Below the pieces are notes generated by a model, which searched no databases, had not been told where the DNA came from, and saw only the letters and a program-made list of their open reading frames with translations. A stretch of 64,000 bases of DNA from NCBI GenBank assembly GCA_951394405.1, contig OX596335.1:558001-622000 (forward strand), read 5' to 3'. A program made the position numbers and the translations under genes. This stretch comes from Coprinellus micaceus (Eukaryota > Basidiomycota > Agaricomycetes > Agaricales > Psathyrellaceae). Within the stretch, counting starts at the first letter, position 1. Each line of letters begins with the position of its first letter. Of the stretch, positions 12,738 to 23,533 are shown piece after piece.

Positions 12738-14296
12738 TCAAGGCTGAGGGTGCTGGCCGGACTCGCCAGCAGGAACATCAATTGGTCTGGGGTTCTGGTG
12801 ACTACCATCGCCCGTTGCTTTCGATGACTTGCGACGCTCCTTGATCTTTGCCAAAACACTGTTCTCCGGGACTAATCGGCGCATGTTCGAGAACGATGGA
12901 AATACTTTCCTGCCAAAGAGTAGTGTGCGTGTTAGTGTGCATCTCGAATACCGCGTCCGACAAGTCCGACTCACTGGTTCCACCAAGCCAATAATTCTTT
13001 GACTTCGTCTTGCTCTTCAGGCTCCTCGAGAAGTTCAAGGACCGTCGTATAAAAGGTTTCGGAATCTGTTTCAGTATCTGTGCGGGAAAACACGGAGGCT
13101 GCAGACAGCCCAAAGCGGACCTAACATTGTCCACAGTGAGTAAACATCAGGGTGAGTGGGAGCGGCGTGGCCAGGCAAAGCCCGCATACCTGCGTGGCAA
13201 CATACGCCAGCGACGCACGAGTAACATGGGTCATCCCGTGAATCCTGGCGTTTCCGGAACGAGTAGCCTTTGGCTCGCTATCGACGGAACTCGGAGACGT
13301 AAAGATGTGTTTAAAGGCCTGCGGCGACAGCCATCAACGATCGGACACAAAGATGTAGTCGTGCCCCTCACCAACACCAATAACCGATTGCGAAATAAGC
13401 CTTTCCACGGGCGCTCAGGATCATATTGTTCGTTCTGGTACACGAAAAGGGGCCAATCCGAGCCTGAGACAAGGATTTCTTTCTTCCGGAGCTGTTCCTT
13501 GACCCTAGAATCATAGAACTAGGTCAGTCTCGACATGTTGGAGAATAGAGAGGCCTAAAAGCAGGCGTACTGGTCGTCGCCCCAGTTCAATCCCGCCGGA
13601 CAGAGCAGGTACCCAGTCCTTTCGTGGTTGAACCCTCTGTTCACTTTGACGTTCCTGGACAAGGGTGGATTTAAGGGTGGCCCCCCTACAGGAACCAGCC
13701 AATCCAGGATCCCACCCTTCAGGCTCTTGGTGTCATCGGCGCGTGAGCTGGCTGCACCCTTCTGAAGCTGTGAAGGGCTCAGATCAGGGAAAACACAAGC
13801 TCATAAGGTCGACATTACGGACCATGTTCGCAATTGACATTAATTCTTCTGCGCTACATGCCACCAGCCTTTCCTCTAGATCTGGAACAAGGCCTAGTAG
13901 CATGCCATACACGCGCCTCTCGCGCCTCTCCCTGAAGTGGTTGGTTGAAAATGAACAGGAAGAAGGGAGTCGTCGGCACTCACTGCTGTGTCTCCGGCAG
14001 CGTGTCCTCGTCTGCATTTATTCCAGCAACCAGGAGGGCGTGCATGTTTGCAAAAGCATAGACGGTGCGACCGAAGTGTCTTCCATGGTGAATGAGGGGG
14101 TCTGTATGAAGGTTCCTAATATCACAGTCCGGGGTGTCAAAAACGGGCTGAAGAGGCGGAGTGGGACGCACGGGCGCTTTCTGGGACCGAGACTCAGGGC
14201 GTTAGGTCTCTTCTGACCGACGGCTTCGTCGTGCTCTTGAGCTTTCCCAGATATACCATATCGAGGAATCGGGGCAGGTGACGCGTCTTGGGACAT
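12738..14296 (-). CDS. DUF6698-like hypothetical protein
   Basis: Matches from memory a basidiomycete-specific uncharacterised family (DUF6698); function unknown. Minus-strand exons join in phase over most of the gene. Blocks in order: HHGRHFGRTVYAFANMHALL (about 14110-14050), a segment ending MSIANM, then QKGAASSRADDTKSLKGGI (about 13770-13710), PPLNPPLSRNVKVNRGFNHERTGYLLCP, KEQLRKKEILVSGSDWPLF with RPWKGLFRNRLL, then RIHGMTHVTRASLAYVATQ, VRFGLSAASVFSRTDTETD and LLAWWNQKVFPSFS at the end. The last residues are Ser/Pro/Gln-rich and the stop is at 12738. The first intron and the true start are unresolved: an ATG at 14296 fits a short first exon, but the phase of its join is unclear. Such genes are often multicopy near mobile DNA. 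Confidence 0.65.
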
Positions 14297-14981
14297 GGGC
14301 GTGGGCCGGTTAGAGGGAATGAGGGAGAGGTGAAAGCGAGGGAGGCGGTGGTGACGCCACAGACCTGAGGCCTGTTTTGAGGGCCGTCTGTCCGGTAATT
14401 AAAGCAACATGGAAGTGAAGGAACGGGTTAGAAAAAGGAGAGAGTTCGTTCTGGTCTTGCGGCGCCGAGCTTGAGTTTAGTTCCCGGTCCCGTCAACACG
14501 GAACACTTTCAACTTTTTTCGTGGAGAATTATCTGTTGATAACCGAGGGAGTTTCGGAACGTACCCTTTGCTTTCAATCGTTCGCCTCCCAGCTTCCCAC
14601 TTCTCGTTCTTGCGGGATAAGTCGAGTTGAGCGAGATGTGAAAGGACATGGTGGTTTGGGTTGAAGTGAAATACGTGTGATGGTGACGCACTGGAGCTTA
14701 ATCGGGCTCTCCGTCCGGGTGTATTGCCCGGGCGGCTCAGTTCAAAAGCAGTGAAACAATAGAATAGAATAGTATGTAGGAGGTACTGCGAAGTTGAGAG
14801 AATGGTCGTACATCATAGTATCACGTAGGAATGCCACTTTCGAAAGCCAAACACGTTGGGGAAATATAATATCGAGTCAGCCATGAGGGTCTGTGCAAAC
14901 GGAAACAGATGAAACATATACAGCTAGAGAACGAACGTCGGCGAAGTAGGAGAGAAGAGTGTCAGTGATGCTAGTAATAGT
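14297..14981. other. Intergenic region
   Basis: 685 bases between two minus-strand genes; no supported coding sequence. Expected to contain the 3' UTR of the 15-18.4 kb gene and the promoter of the DUF6698-like gene. Confidence 0.45.
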
Positions 14982-17900
14982 CTAGGAGGAGGAAGCAGCT
15001 TGGGAAGAGGAGGTGTGAGAGGACTCGGAGCACGAGGTGGTGGCAGTCAAGCCGCCAAAGCAACGCACAATAGGCGCCTGCCCCCGAACCCAAGGTAATC
15101 CTGAGGAATAGGAGTTCAGAAGAGTGGCAAATGGACTCGACCCCAGAAATCCTCACCTTCACGAAGGGTCTTCATGTTGGTGACCGTGCGCTCTTTGATA
15201 GCAGCGGGCGTTCCTTGAACTATGATAGATGTCAATGGCAAAGTCAAGCACCGGGAGTCCCTCTGGATACAACTCACCATGGGCGGCGGCATCTTCATCA
15301 TCTCCATCATCGCTCGACGCATGGAGGGCGGTGTATGACTGACCATCTTTCGCGAGGTGGACCGCGTCATCGGGCCAGTAGAATGATTGGCTTGCATCTG
15401 CGATGAGTGAGATGGTGCGCGACGACAAGAGTGCCTCTGCCTTCAATAACTCTTTGGCGAGATTCAGGCATCGAGCACGAAACAGAATATACTCTCTGGT
15501 TTCACCCCTGACCCACTTCTCCCCGTTAAGCGCTGTAGTCTGGAGCTTGAACTGCTGTGTCAACCTCGCGTGGAAATCGGCACGAACTTCCTGAGCAGTG
15601 ATTTGAAGGGTGCCCTTCTTGAAAATCAGACGCAGGGTAGCATACAGCTGGGATACGCTTCGGTTAGTGAGCTCGGGGCGTTTGAAATCTAATGGACGTA
15701 CGAGAGACTCGACCGTAGACTTGCATCTCCAAACGGTGTCGCGCGGACCCCCAATAGTCACCTCAGGCGAGGTTTGATCTTCGACAAACTCTTCAAGAAC
15801 GGTGGGGCCAGAGCTGGGCCTGAAGTCGCGGTGAAGAAGAAAGAATAACTTCCCGAGGGTGCTGAACAGGATCGTGCTCATGTTGTTCGCGGCCGTACAG
15901 ACGAACGCCTTGGCCCGACCAGTGGCGAGTCGCAGGTACCCGTCAGTACCCCGCCTAGCTTCTTCGAACACTGCCTTCTTAATGGCCTTTGTTGAGGTGA
16001 ATGTCGAATCGATAGCAGTGCTCGGACCCGACGCTCCCGGCGCTGTGTGCGTATGGTTAAAATCACAGTCCTACCCATCCATCGGCGACGAAAACCTACC
16101 TTGACTCAGAGTGCCCTTATCGACGGGCGGCGTGGATTGTTGTTGAGGTTGCTTTCCCTTCGCCTTCTCGCTCTTCGCCTTCTGTTTCTTCTCGCCCTTC
16201 GCCTTCTGTTTCTTCTCGATCTTCTCCTTCTCGTCCCCCTCCTTCTCGCTCTTCGTGAGCTTCTCAAACTGGGAAACCCTCCAGAGGGCAAATTCGCGGG
16301 CCGTCTTGAATGATTCGCAGGGCTGAAGAACCTGGATTCCAGGGAAGAGCTAATACAGAACGAAAAGCATGTCAGAACGGCACGAGACTTGCGGGTTGGA
16401 AGCGGGGTGCAAACTCACATCGGATCCGGGTAGGGGGAGATCTTCGACAAGGTCCTGTAAATCGTCAAGGGGTATCAGCCTCCCCTGGGCAGCCCTCAGG
16501 AAGAGGTGGGACAAGAATTGCGTGGTTGCTGCATATCCCGCCCCACGTCGAAACATAGTGGGGTTTTTGCCGTCATCGTACTGACGGAGATTTAGCACGT
16601 CTCTGTCTCGAAAAAGCATGATGATATGTTCGAGAAGTTCGTTCTCGATGGACCCAATGGCCTGAGAGACCTGGCATGCAGAACAGCGTCAGTATGGTTG
16701 ACCTGGGCTCGGACTAGTTCGCAAGGATAACTTACATGTTTGACGGCGGCTGGCTCCAACTGGGCGCCATACATTCCCCGTAATAGCACCTTTGTTTCTT
16801 CATCTAGACCAGACGACGAGAGCAGATTCAGCCCCCTCGCGAGTAACGAAAATATAATAAGTATTCCGTACCTTGCTTCGCCCGACCCTCGTGCACTCTG
16901 ACCTCAGCAGCGCAGGCCCGTAGGTGTGTGAACAGCTGGGTGAGCTCCGAGGCGAGTGAGTCGGACGGGTGGTCGACCGATACCTGGAGGGCGGCCTTGG
17001 TGTCCTCGATGGAACAATTGAGGCCTAGCAGAAGCTGATGACCTGAGACACGCAAAGCGTTGTCCTGTAAAGTCGTTACCACGGTGGTGGGTATGGGGAT
17101 CTCCGCCGCAGGGACAATCTTATTATGTTCGCCAAGTGACTCGTGGGCGAACCCCGCTACAGGATCTTGAGCGGGCGGGGGGGGACCGGTTGCGTTCGAC
17201 GCCTCGGTTGGTGCATTGCCAGTAGGTCCGGAGTTTGCAGCAGACGCAAGGGAGCCACGTGAGCCCGCGACGTGGTCGGCATTGAGAGGGGTGGCGACGG
17301 CGGTAGATAGTTGGACACCGTGGGCGGTGAAGACCGCGGTAGATGAATCGACGATGTGGGTGGTGGCGACGGTGGCGGTGGTTGATGAAGTTGGGTCTGC
17401 AAGAGTGTCACTCGGTCCAGAATCAAGCCTCCTTCGTTGGGAGGGTGGAGCAACTAGGTCGGAGAGATAGCGTTCACTCGAGTCCTATCAGGGCGTCAGT
17501 ATTGCCAGTGCTGTAAATTAGCAAACCTCTTACCGAGTTCGTAACGTTGGGCTGGAGGGTTTGGGACAACGCAGGGACAATTGATTGGTCGGATCCGCCG
17601 GCGTGAGGATAGCTGCTATACCCTTCAACTCCTTGCGTCGCCAGGGGCGGGTTCTGCCCATTCGATAGTCAGGAAGTCGGCATTGCGAACGCTAGGTCGT
17701 GTGTTGCGAAGCTTACCAAGATGGTGTCAGAATACGCTGTGTTGAGACCGTGGACTTGAGCGATCCCAGCCTCTGATGCCCAATTCATGGCATTGGGGTC
17801 CGCCTGGTGATGGAATATGAGCCAGAATTTGAGGCGACGAATCGATAAGCCTTACTACACTCGATAAACCAGCTCCCCCCTCAAGACCATCGCCGAAGCT

Positions 17901-18416
17901 CTGGGTACTGAAATCCATCCCATCCTGATGGCGGTGAGTAAGCTGGAAGAGTCCGCGACGACGAATTGATTCGCCTTACCATGGCTGTGCTTGAAGGTAC
18001 CCCACCCGCGATTCCACTCCCATCGACATTATGGGCTTGGGTGAGGCTCGTACCAACCTGGCGGTGATCGGTGAGCTAGAATCTGAGACAAAGAATCGAC
18101 ATCACTTACTGAATCAGGGAGGCCGGCCATGTTGGAGTATCCCAGAACCATATCGTCGAAATCCTGCTGGAATTGGTACCCAGTCGCACCGAAGCAGTAA
18201 GAGACAGTCTCTTCATTAGACATGTGTTGGTCTCCCTGAGCGTTAGGCAGACCGGTCGTCGGAACGTCCCACTCGCCCTGCGGCCAAGAACCGGTCAGTA
18301 GAGGTGTTCGTTGTTCGTTGAGAGGCTCGGTAGGGGAAGGGTGCATCGACACGCACCTGTGGGCCAAACGAGAAGAAACTGTCGAAGGCACTGCCAGGAT
18401 TGCCTGTGTAGTCCAT
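14982..18416 (-). CDS. Unrecognised multi-exon protein with repeated exon units and Lys/Glu-rich centre
   Basis: I do not recognise this family. The start MDYTGNPGSAFDSFFSFG is at 18416 and the stop at 14982, with a dozen or so exons. The N-terminal ~150 residues are Gly/Ser/Asn-rich and made of short phase-0 exons separated by introns that resemble one another (see findings). A Ser/Thr/Ala-rich linker follows, with many TTATVATTH-like stretches. Next comes a more ordered part (LQDNALRVSGHQLLLGLNCSIEDTK, then an exon with NLRQYDDGKNPTMFRRGAGYAATTQFLSHLFLR). A highly charged stretch near 16110-16250 repeats KKQKAKxEK, and the C-terminal part (15159-15971) contains LATGRAKAFVCTAANNMSTIL and a Gly-free acidic patch SSDDGDDEDAAA. 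No signal peptide or membrane segment. The composition hints at a nuclear or scaffold protein, but that is inference only. Confidence 0.65.
16165..16245 (-). repeat. Coding tandem repeat (KKQKAK/EK)
   Basis: A 22-base block, cttcgccttctgtttcttct on the + strand, recurs back to back within the coding region, with a third degenerate copy. It encodes a Lys/Glu/Ala/Gln-rich charged segment, probably an extended charged helix. Confidence 0.6.
17804..18109 (-). repeat. Tandem exon-intron units with similar introns
   Basis: Three consecutive introns of the gene above, at 18058-18109 (52 b), 17925-17979 (55 b) and 17804-17855 (52 b), read on the minus strand, look related. The first and third align without gaps at 36 of 52 positions. 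The second shares 18 of its first 21 bases with the third. The exons between them are all phase 0-0, about 70-78 bases, and end in Gly/Ser-rich peptides of similar pattern. Confidence 0.6.
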
Positions 18417-20074
18417 GCTAGCGTAAGGAAGGGTTGAGAAAAGGGCTGAGCTGATGAGAGGAAGAAGCTGGGAGAATGAGAAGAAATCGATCGTTAGAAG
18501 ACGATTATATAGAAACAGGGTGTAGCGCCCTTACGTGGACGGGAAGGCTAGGTCGGCTCGCATTCCATACGCCTTGTCAAAGTCAACGGGATGCCTCAAG
18601 GGACGACATGAGGTAAAGCTCCTGTGCTAGTGGCGGCAGTGTGCATTCATAGAATTTCCATAAAACAGGGGACTAACTCAAACCTTCGTCCGAGTATGGT
18701 AAAATGGAAAACATTCACGCTTACCGAGCACTGCATGGAGGTCAGGGGACTGGCAATTTGGACCTCTGCGACAGGTAAGATTCACACCGCACGGTCGTAT
18801 GTACATACCTTTCGATCGAAACGTCGAAGCGACGAATAAGTGTCTGGAAGTAGAGGCAAGGCGATAAGCCCTTTGCGTGTTTGGAGAGCTGATACCAACG
18901 AACACACACCGACTGGGGTGCTCACGGCGAGGCTGTATCCGCTGAAGGGAACCTTCTTGCCTAGAGTTTTGTACCTAGGCCGTCATGGGCCAAAACAATT
19001 AAGCCTACCTTCAGAACAAAGCCGCTGGAGTAAGCAGTAGCCACGGCAGATCATCTAGTGCCTTGAGGCTACTACTACGCGACATTACGAGCTCTAGGAG
19101 CAGGGACTTGGCGATATGGTTCTCCCGTCCTCCCTAAATCGAGCTTTGTTAGTTTTCGGAACTCCCACTCAGATTTAAAGTGAAACGTAACAGGAGGATC
19201 CCAAATGGGGCGAGGTGAAGATCGGGAGCTTCATATGTTATCGCGATCGTTCACCTGACCCCCAGAATCTCAGGAAAGTGCTCCAGCTCCTGGGCGCTTA
19301 CTGGGAGCCTCCGCATCAAAAACTACGAATGCACGTTTTGTTTTCGTTCGTTGACCCGGCGTCTGCCCGGCGTTCTAAAGGCTATGATGATTGTGTTCTA
19401 GAACGGTGTTTGATCTTTCTCAAGTGACCATATCGGAGGTGATATGAACTCGAATTGGGGCGGTATCTGCAACGTGCCTCAGCAACACAGACATGTCATG
19501 AGATTAGAAGGAGTAGTGCAACAGAAACGGCCTCACGCGTTAGCCTCATTGGTTTTGGAACGGGGAAGCTTGTGTTTGAGATACCACACTGCGTCTGGAA
19601 AGCTGGAAGAGAAGGGAAGTGGCCGCAGGGAGAGAAGAGTCACCGGCAAAGCCTCGGCCGCCGTCGTGCGCTGGCTAAGTCAGCAATTTCCCACCTTGCC
19701 CATAGCTATGCACGTGATGCGCCACCACGAGTAGCGAGGAGGGCCAACGTCGCCCGACGGGAGCCCTCGAAATCGATCGGAAGTCGTAGACCTCGAGCTC
19801 AACGCCTGAAGCGCAAGCTTGTGTTACTCGCTTTTTGGGGGCCATTCACTCGTCGTCCTCAAAAGTTTCCAGTAAGCCCGCACAGCCCCGCTTCATAATC
19901 TCAAAGATCCTAATTCCCCATACGTTTTCTTTATTTTACGAAGAGCAGGTGCCATAAACTTGGAACTTCTTCGGTGTCATCGGTGTATATCAACCCCCAG
20001 GTCCCAAACCGTCAGTGCCCCAACTTGTCTCCCCCCTCCGTGGACCTTCGTCCCCTCAAGACCTTCATCTCGTC
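18417..20074. other. Gene-free stretch
   Basis: About 1.65 kb with no supported gene. Open frames here (for example 19455-19898 +) are Arg/Ser-rich and show no family pattern. It must contain the promoter of the minus-strand gene that starts at 18416. Confidence 0.45.
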
Positions 20075-20805
20075 ATGCCCCCGGAGCAAAGACGCCAAAG
20101 CCGCAGGCTACACCTCCTAAGAAACAGCCCCCTTCCCATTGATGACTCTCGGGAGCCTCTGCATACTCCACACCGCAAGCGAAAGCCAGAGGGATCCCCC
20201 CGTCCCCTTCCCGAAGCACAACCAGAGGTTAAGGCAAGCCATGTTCCAGAACGTGGGCGTTATTCCCTATCTTACCCGCATACCGACAGGGGACAAGTAC
20301 CACCGAAAGTGGATCTATAAATGCACAAGGGCAGGACCCTTATTCACATTCAGTGTCCAACAACATCGCCTCGAGTTCCACCGTTGAATGCGAAATTGGT
20401 CGCCTCGTTTGCCAAGCCCTTGACATGGTCGGGGAGCTAGCCACCCTCAACGACGACAGGTTTGAAATACGTACCGAAAGTCCACCAACTCGACGCAGTC
20501 GAAACATATTAAAGTTCCACACGACCCTGCACCAAGCGGTGGACCTCGAACGTGCTCAACAAACGACACCCACCCCGAGCAACATAGCCCCCGAGGATAT
20601 CGTAGATTTGACCGCTGTAGTCCCGGAGGATCTCGGGGATCCGACCACCGTGGCCCTCAGCCCAAATCAGCTTCAAGAAATTGGCGTTTTATTCAGTCGT
20701 AACCCATCCGCTCTACAGCCAGTCATCCTTCGAATGTGGTATACCAGTGATAGGCGCCCAGATGTCTCGGCAATCGTTTCCCCACCATCGTTGCTCGTCT
20801 CTTAA
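20075..20805 (+). CDS. Small hypothetical protein, Pro-rich N-terminus
   Basis: Not recognised. Two exons, 20075-20252 and 20354-20805, join in phase (donor gtgggc, acceptor ttcag) to give about 209 residues. The N-terminal part is rich in Pro, Arg and His. The second exon encodes a soluble-looking region with a predicted helix (GRLVCQALDMVGELATLNDD), then an acidic Thr/Pro-rich stretch and LSPNQLQEIGVLFSRNPSALQPV near the end. No signal peptide or membrane segment. The composition looks coding, but the evidence is only the long open frame and one good intron. Confidence 0.4.
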
Positions 20806-21064
20806 TCATCGTTTCGAACAGTCATTCCTCAATTTAGTATGTGCCCCTAACCAGCCATTGTTGTTCACCTATGTATGTACCGCCCAAGACATGTATAAAT
20901 AGTATCATTCCTAATGTAAATACTAAACGCGCAGAGGAGGCCGTGGGCGGTGGATGATGGAACTTCTGGAGGAACACGAGTCGAAGTGGAGGGGCGAAAT
21001 GAAACCGTAGGCAGTACTAATGAGAAGTGTTCAAAGGCAATTTCTAGAAAGATGGAATGCACGC

Positions 21065-22223
21065 CTAGCAGCTAAAGCGAGCGACGGGGCGCTGAGGATA
21101 GCGGATGCATTCATGGAAGTCGCCCGATGTTGCGATGCAAAGGCGGTTGCAGTCGCCACAAGTAACGCTGAGCTTCCTGAAATCCGTAGTGGTAAGCCCT
21201 CGATTCTCCTCCCCACTGAGGAGAATCTGCACGAGATCGAAGTCCTCAGCCTCAATGTCGAGAACGGCCCCGTTGCACTTGTGGTGGGCCCTCCTATCGC
21301 TATACAAAATATTGTGGCAGGCCAAGCACTGCCGAAATATCTTCTTGAATTCAGTCTTCGTGATCCCCTCTGCGAACAGTCCACCGAAGCGAAAGAGGAT
21401 GTCGAAATTGGTGGTGGCCGGCCGGTTTGGATCGAACTTTGCCAGCTTGCAACGCGAAAAGAAAGAATCATCTATCGCATGGACTTCAGGCGGGCTGGGG
21501 TCAATGAAATCATCTCAACGTGCCGGATAGTTGTTACTCACAAGAAGGTGTTTGTACATCCTCGGGGACATCCAAGTCCGAGCTGCCACGCTGGCTGAGC
21601 AGCCCAGCCGGGAGCTGCTTCTGCTCCGCCCCCGTAAGGCCGTGGCGTTGAAAAGCTACAACGAGAGAAGCACGTCAGTGCCGGTAAAAGGAGATCGAAG
21701 TTGACAATCATACGACTGCCTAAGGTGTGTAGCACAGAATCATCCGTAGAATAAACGGCCCTTGGAGAGACTAGAAAGGGGTTGATCGTGGTAAGCTGCT
21801 GTTTGCGGCTGTACAGGAGGTGTCCGTAGGCTCACCGTCTTCTCCATGCTCCGGGTTTGCGACACTTTCAAGCTTCAAGGGCCCGACTGGAATATTCAAC
21901 GTGAAGTCCATGGGAGAGGCTCGAGATACTTCAGGATGTAGGGGATCGTTCTGGCCAGCATCAACCGCGCCTTTAACGCGGGGAGGGGTGGCATACATCC
22001 AGAGAGGCATGGGTGGCGGGGAGGCCAAATGCAGGGGACGCGGCTTTCGAATGGATGGGGTTCCCCCCCGGACCAATCTGGCAGATTTCTGACGAGGAGT
22101 GGTTACCGGGAAACGGGAAGAAGAGTGTAAGCCGTAATCGCCGCCTCCCATCGTCGTTGAGTAGGACGAGGTTCCCTTGACCAGGGTGTTGCGGGCAGTG
22201 GGGACGTCGAGCAAGGTGTCCAT
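21065..22223 (-). CDS. Hypothetical protein with two Cys/His zinc-finger-like motifs
   Basis: Three exons on the minus strand, 22223-21836, 21655-21542 and 21483-21065, give exactly 306 residues. The first ~165 residues are disordered (Pro/Ser/Arg-rich). The C-terminal ~120 residues look folded: FDILFRFGGLFAEGITKTEFKKIF leads into C220-x2-C223 ... H234/H235-x-C237, and a second set follows at C276-x2-C279 ... H291-x-C293 after a GLTTTDFRKL segment. I recall similar pairs in anonymous Agaricomycete proteins but no named function. Zinc binding is inferred from the spacing. The + strand frame over the same DNA (21020-21598) is a shadow. It sits in the accessory block just before a transposase gene. 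Confidence 0.6.
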
Positions 22224-23047
22224 TTGTCAGAGGTGATGTAGCGAGACGAGATCGAAGGGGGGTGGGGGAGGATGCGGTAGGGATAGTATGCCAGATATTT
22301 TGGGCGACGGTGGAACGGTCGCCATTTTTATCGAGAAAGCGCTCGCAGAGTCCCCGCGCCACTCTGTGAATATTGGATAAATCGCCGACGTTTGACACGG
22401 TCTGGCCGTCAACGTGACGTCCCCGCTGTTCGACAGTAAGAAAGCCGAGGGTATCTTGAAGAATTGGAGACGAGGGTTTGAATGCCTCACGCCGGTGAAA
22501 TATGCGCCGGCATTGCGATTCTATTGAAGATGGGTGCCTCCCCATTGGGCGCTTATCAACCACGCAAAATGTTATCGTACCATCCTATTCCCCGGGAAGC
22601 ACGCACAGGGAGAAAATCAACGACACTGAACGCTCCCTTCCGGATAACCTGAGCTCATCCAAGAGTGCCGCGGAGCCAAGTTACGGGAACGCGAAAGAGT
22701 CTTGTGCAAGGAATCATGGAAGTTCCCTGCAAGTTGGCATGTCCCAATTCGGATCGTCAGCGGGTTCGATCATGTCAACCTTCCCACAGCCTTATTCACC
22801 GAGCGGGACGTTCGAAGTTTTGTAGCTCGTCTGTTTCTGCCGGCTACTCAGGCGCTCTTATTGTCACCATCCCTGACCTACCACGTACGATGGCGCAGGG
22901 TTGTCTCGCGGCCTTTTTTGGAGTTTCACTGCTGCGTTCAAGCCATCGCACGCTCACTCCTTCACGCAACCTGACCCAATCCCCCGTCTTGTTTGACTCT
23001 GTGCTCAGTATTACGCCAATCGTCTCCGTGTTTGACTGAGAGGTAGT
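22224..23047. other. Intergenic region between divergent small genes
   Basis: About 820 bases between the zinc-finger gene (-) and the next gene (+). A minus-strand frame at 22227-22563 has a coding-like stretch (GLCERFLDKNGDRSTVAQNIW) that could be an upstream exon or a relic. I could not join it to anything. Confidence 0.35.
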
Positions 23048-23533
23048 ATGGTACAGCCGGATGCAAATACGAGGTGCGTTGGACCATCACCCTCAAGCGA
23101 GAGCGGGTGCGATTAGCTGATATGCACTGGAAGTTCTAGCAGTCCAGAAACCGCCACCAGACCACAGCAACACGACGGATTGACTATTTCACGGCTCCTC
23201 TCACGGCAACCCCAAGCTCATATTGTATTGGTTAATGACGAAGAGGTTCGAACAATCCGGCAGCACGATAATCAACTCCTCGGCGTCCGGCAAGTCGTTC
23301 ACTTGGATCAAACCGATTCACTGCTGGTATACACCGATGTCGACAGCGATCGGAATATCGTTGCGATGAGTATCTCGAGATTGCGCCCTCTCTACGAGGT
23401 GATAGCTCTCCCGATGGGCCGCGAGCGTGAGCATAGCGTAACTTGGAGTGGACTCATGGCCGTTGTAACCGCTCTCGTCGGTATCTTTACCTGGAGAGGA
23501 GTGTGGGCGTCCTTTCGTACGTTGAAAAGTTGA
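23048..23533 (+). CDS. Small hypothetical protein with one membrane segment
   Basis: Not recognised. A short first exon (ATG at 23048, to about 23073) joins after a gtgcgt...ttctag intron to an exon ending at 23533. This gives roughly 140 residues. The middle is a compact, charged region (IVLVNDEEVRTIRQHDNQLLGVRQVV, then LLVYTDVDSDRN) and a hydrophobic segment near the C-terminus, WSGLMAVVTALVGIFTW, could span a membrane once. A few basic residues follow, so a tail-anchored topology is possible. Called because the spliced frame removes the lack of an ATG in the long open frame. Confidence 0.4.

Noticed and set aside
19455..19898. 147-codon open frame on the + strand
   Set aside because: Arg/Ser-rich, two overlapping frames of similar length, no recognisable motif or intron.
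21020..21598. 192-codon + strand frame
   Set aside because: Antisense to the spliced zinc-finger gene, whose Cys/His pattern and exact codon sum are better evidence.
22227..22563. Minus-strand frame upstream of the zinc-finger gene as an extra exon
   Set aside because: Looks partly coding, but no splice site joins it in phase to the ATG at 22223 or beyond.
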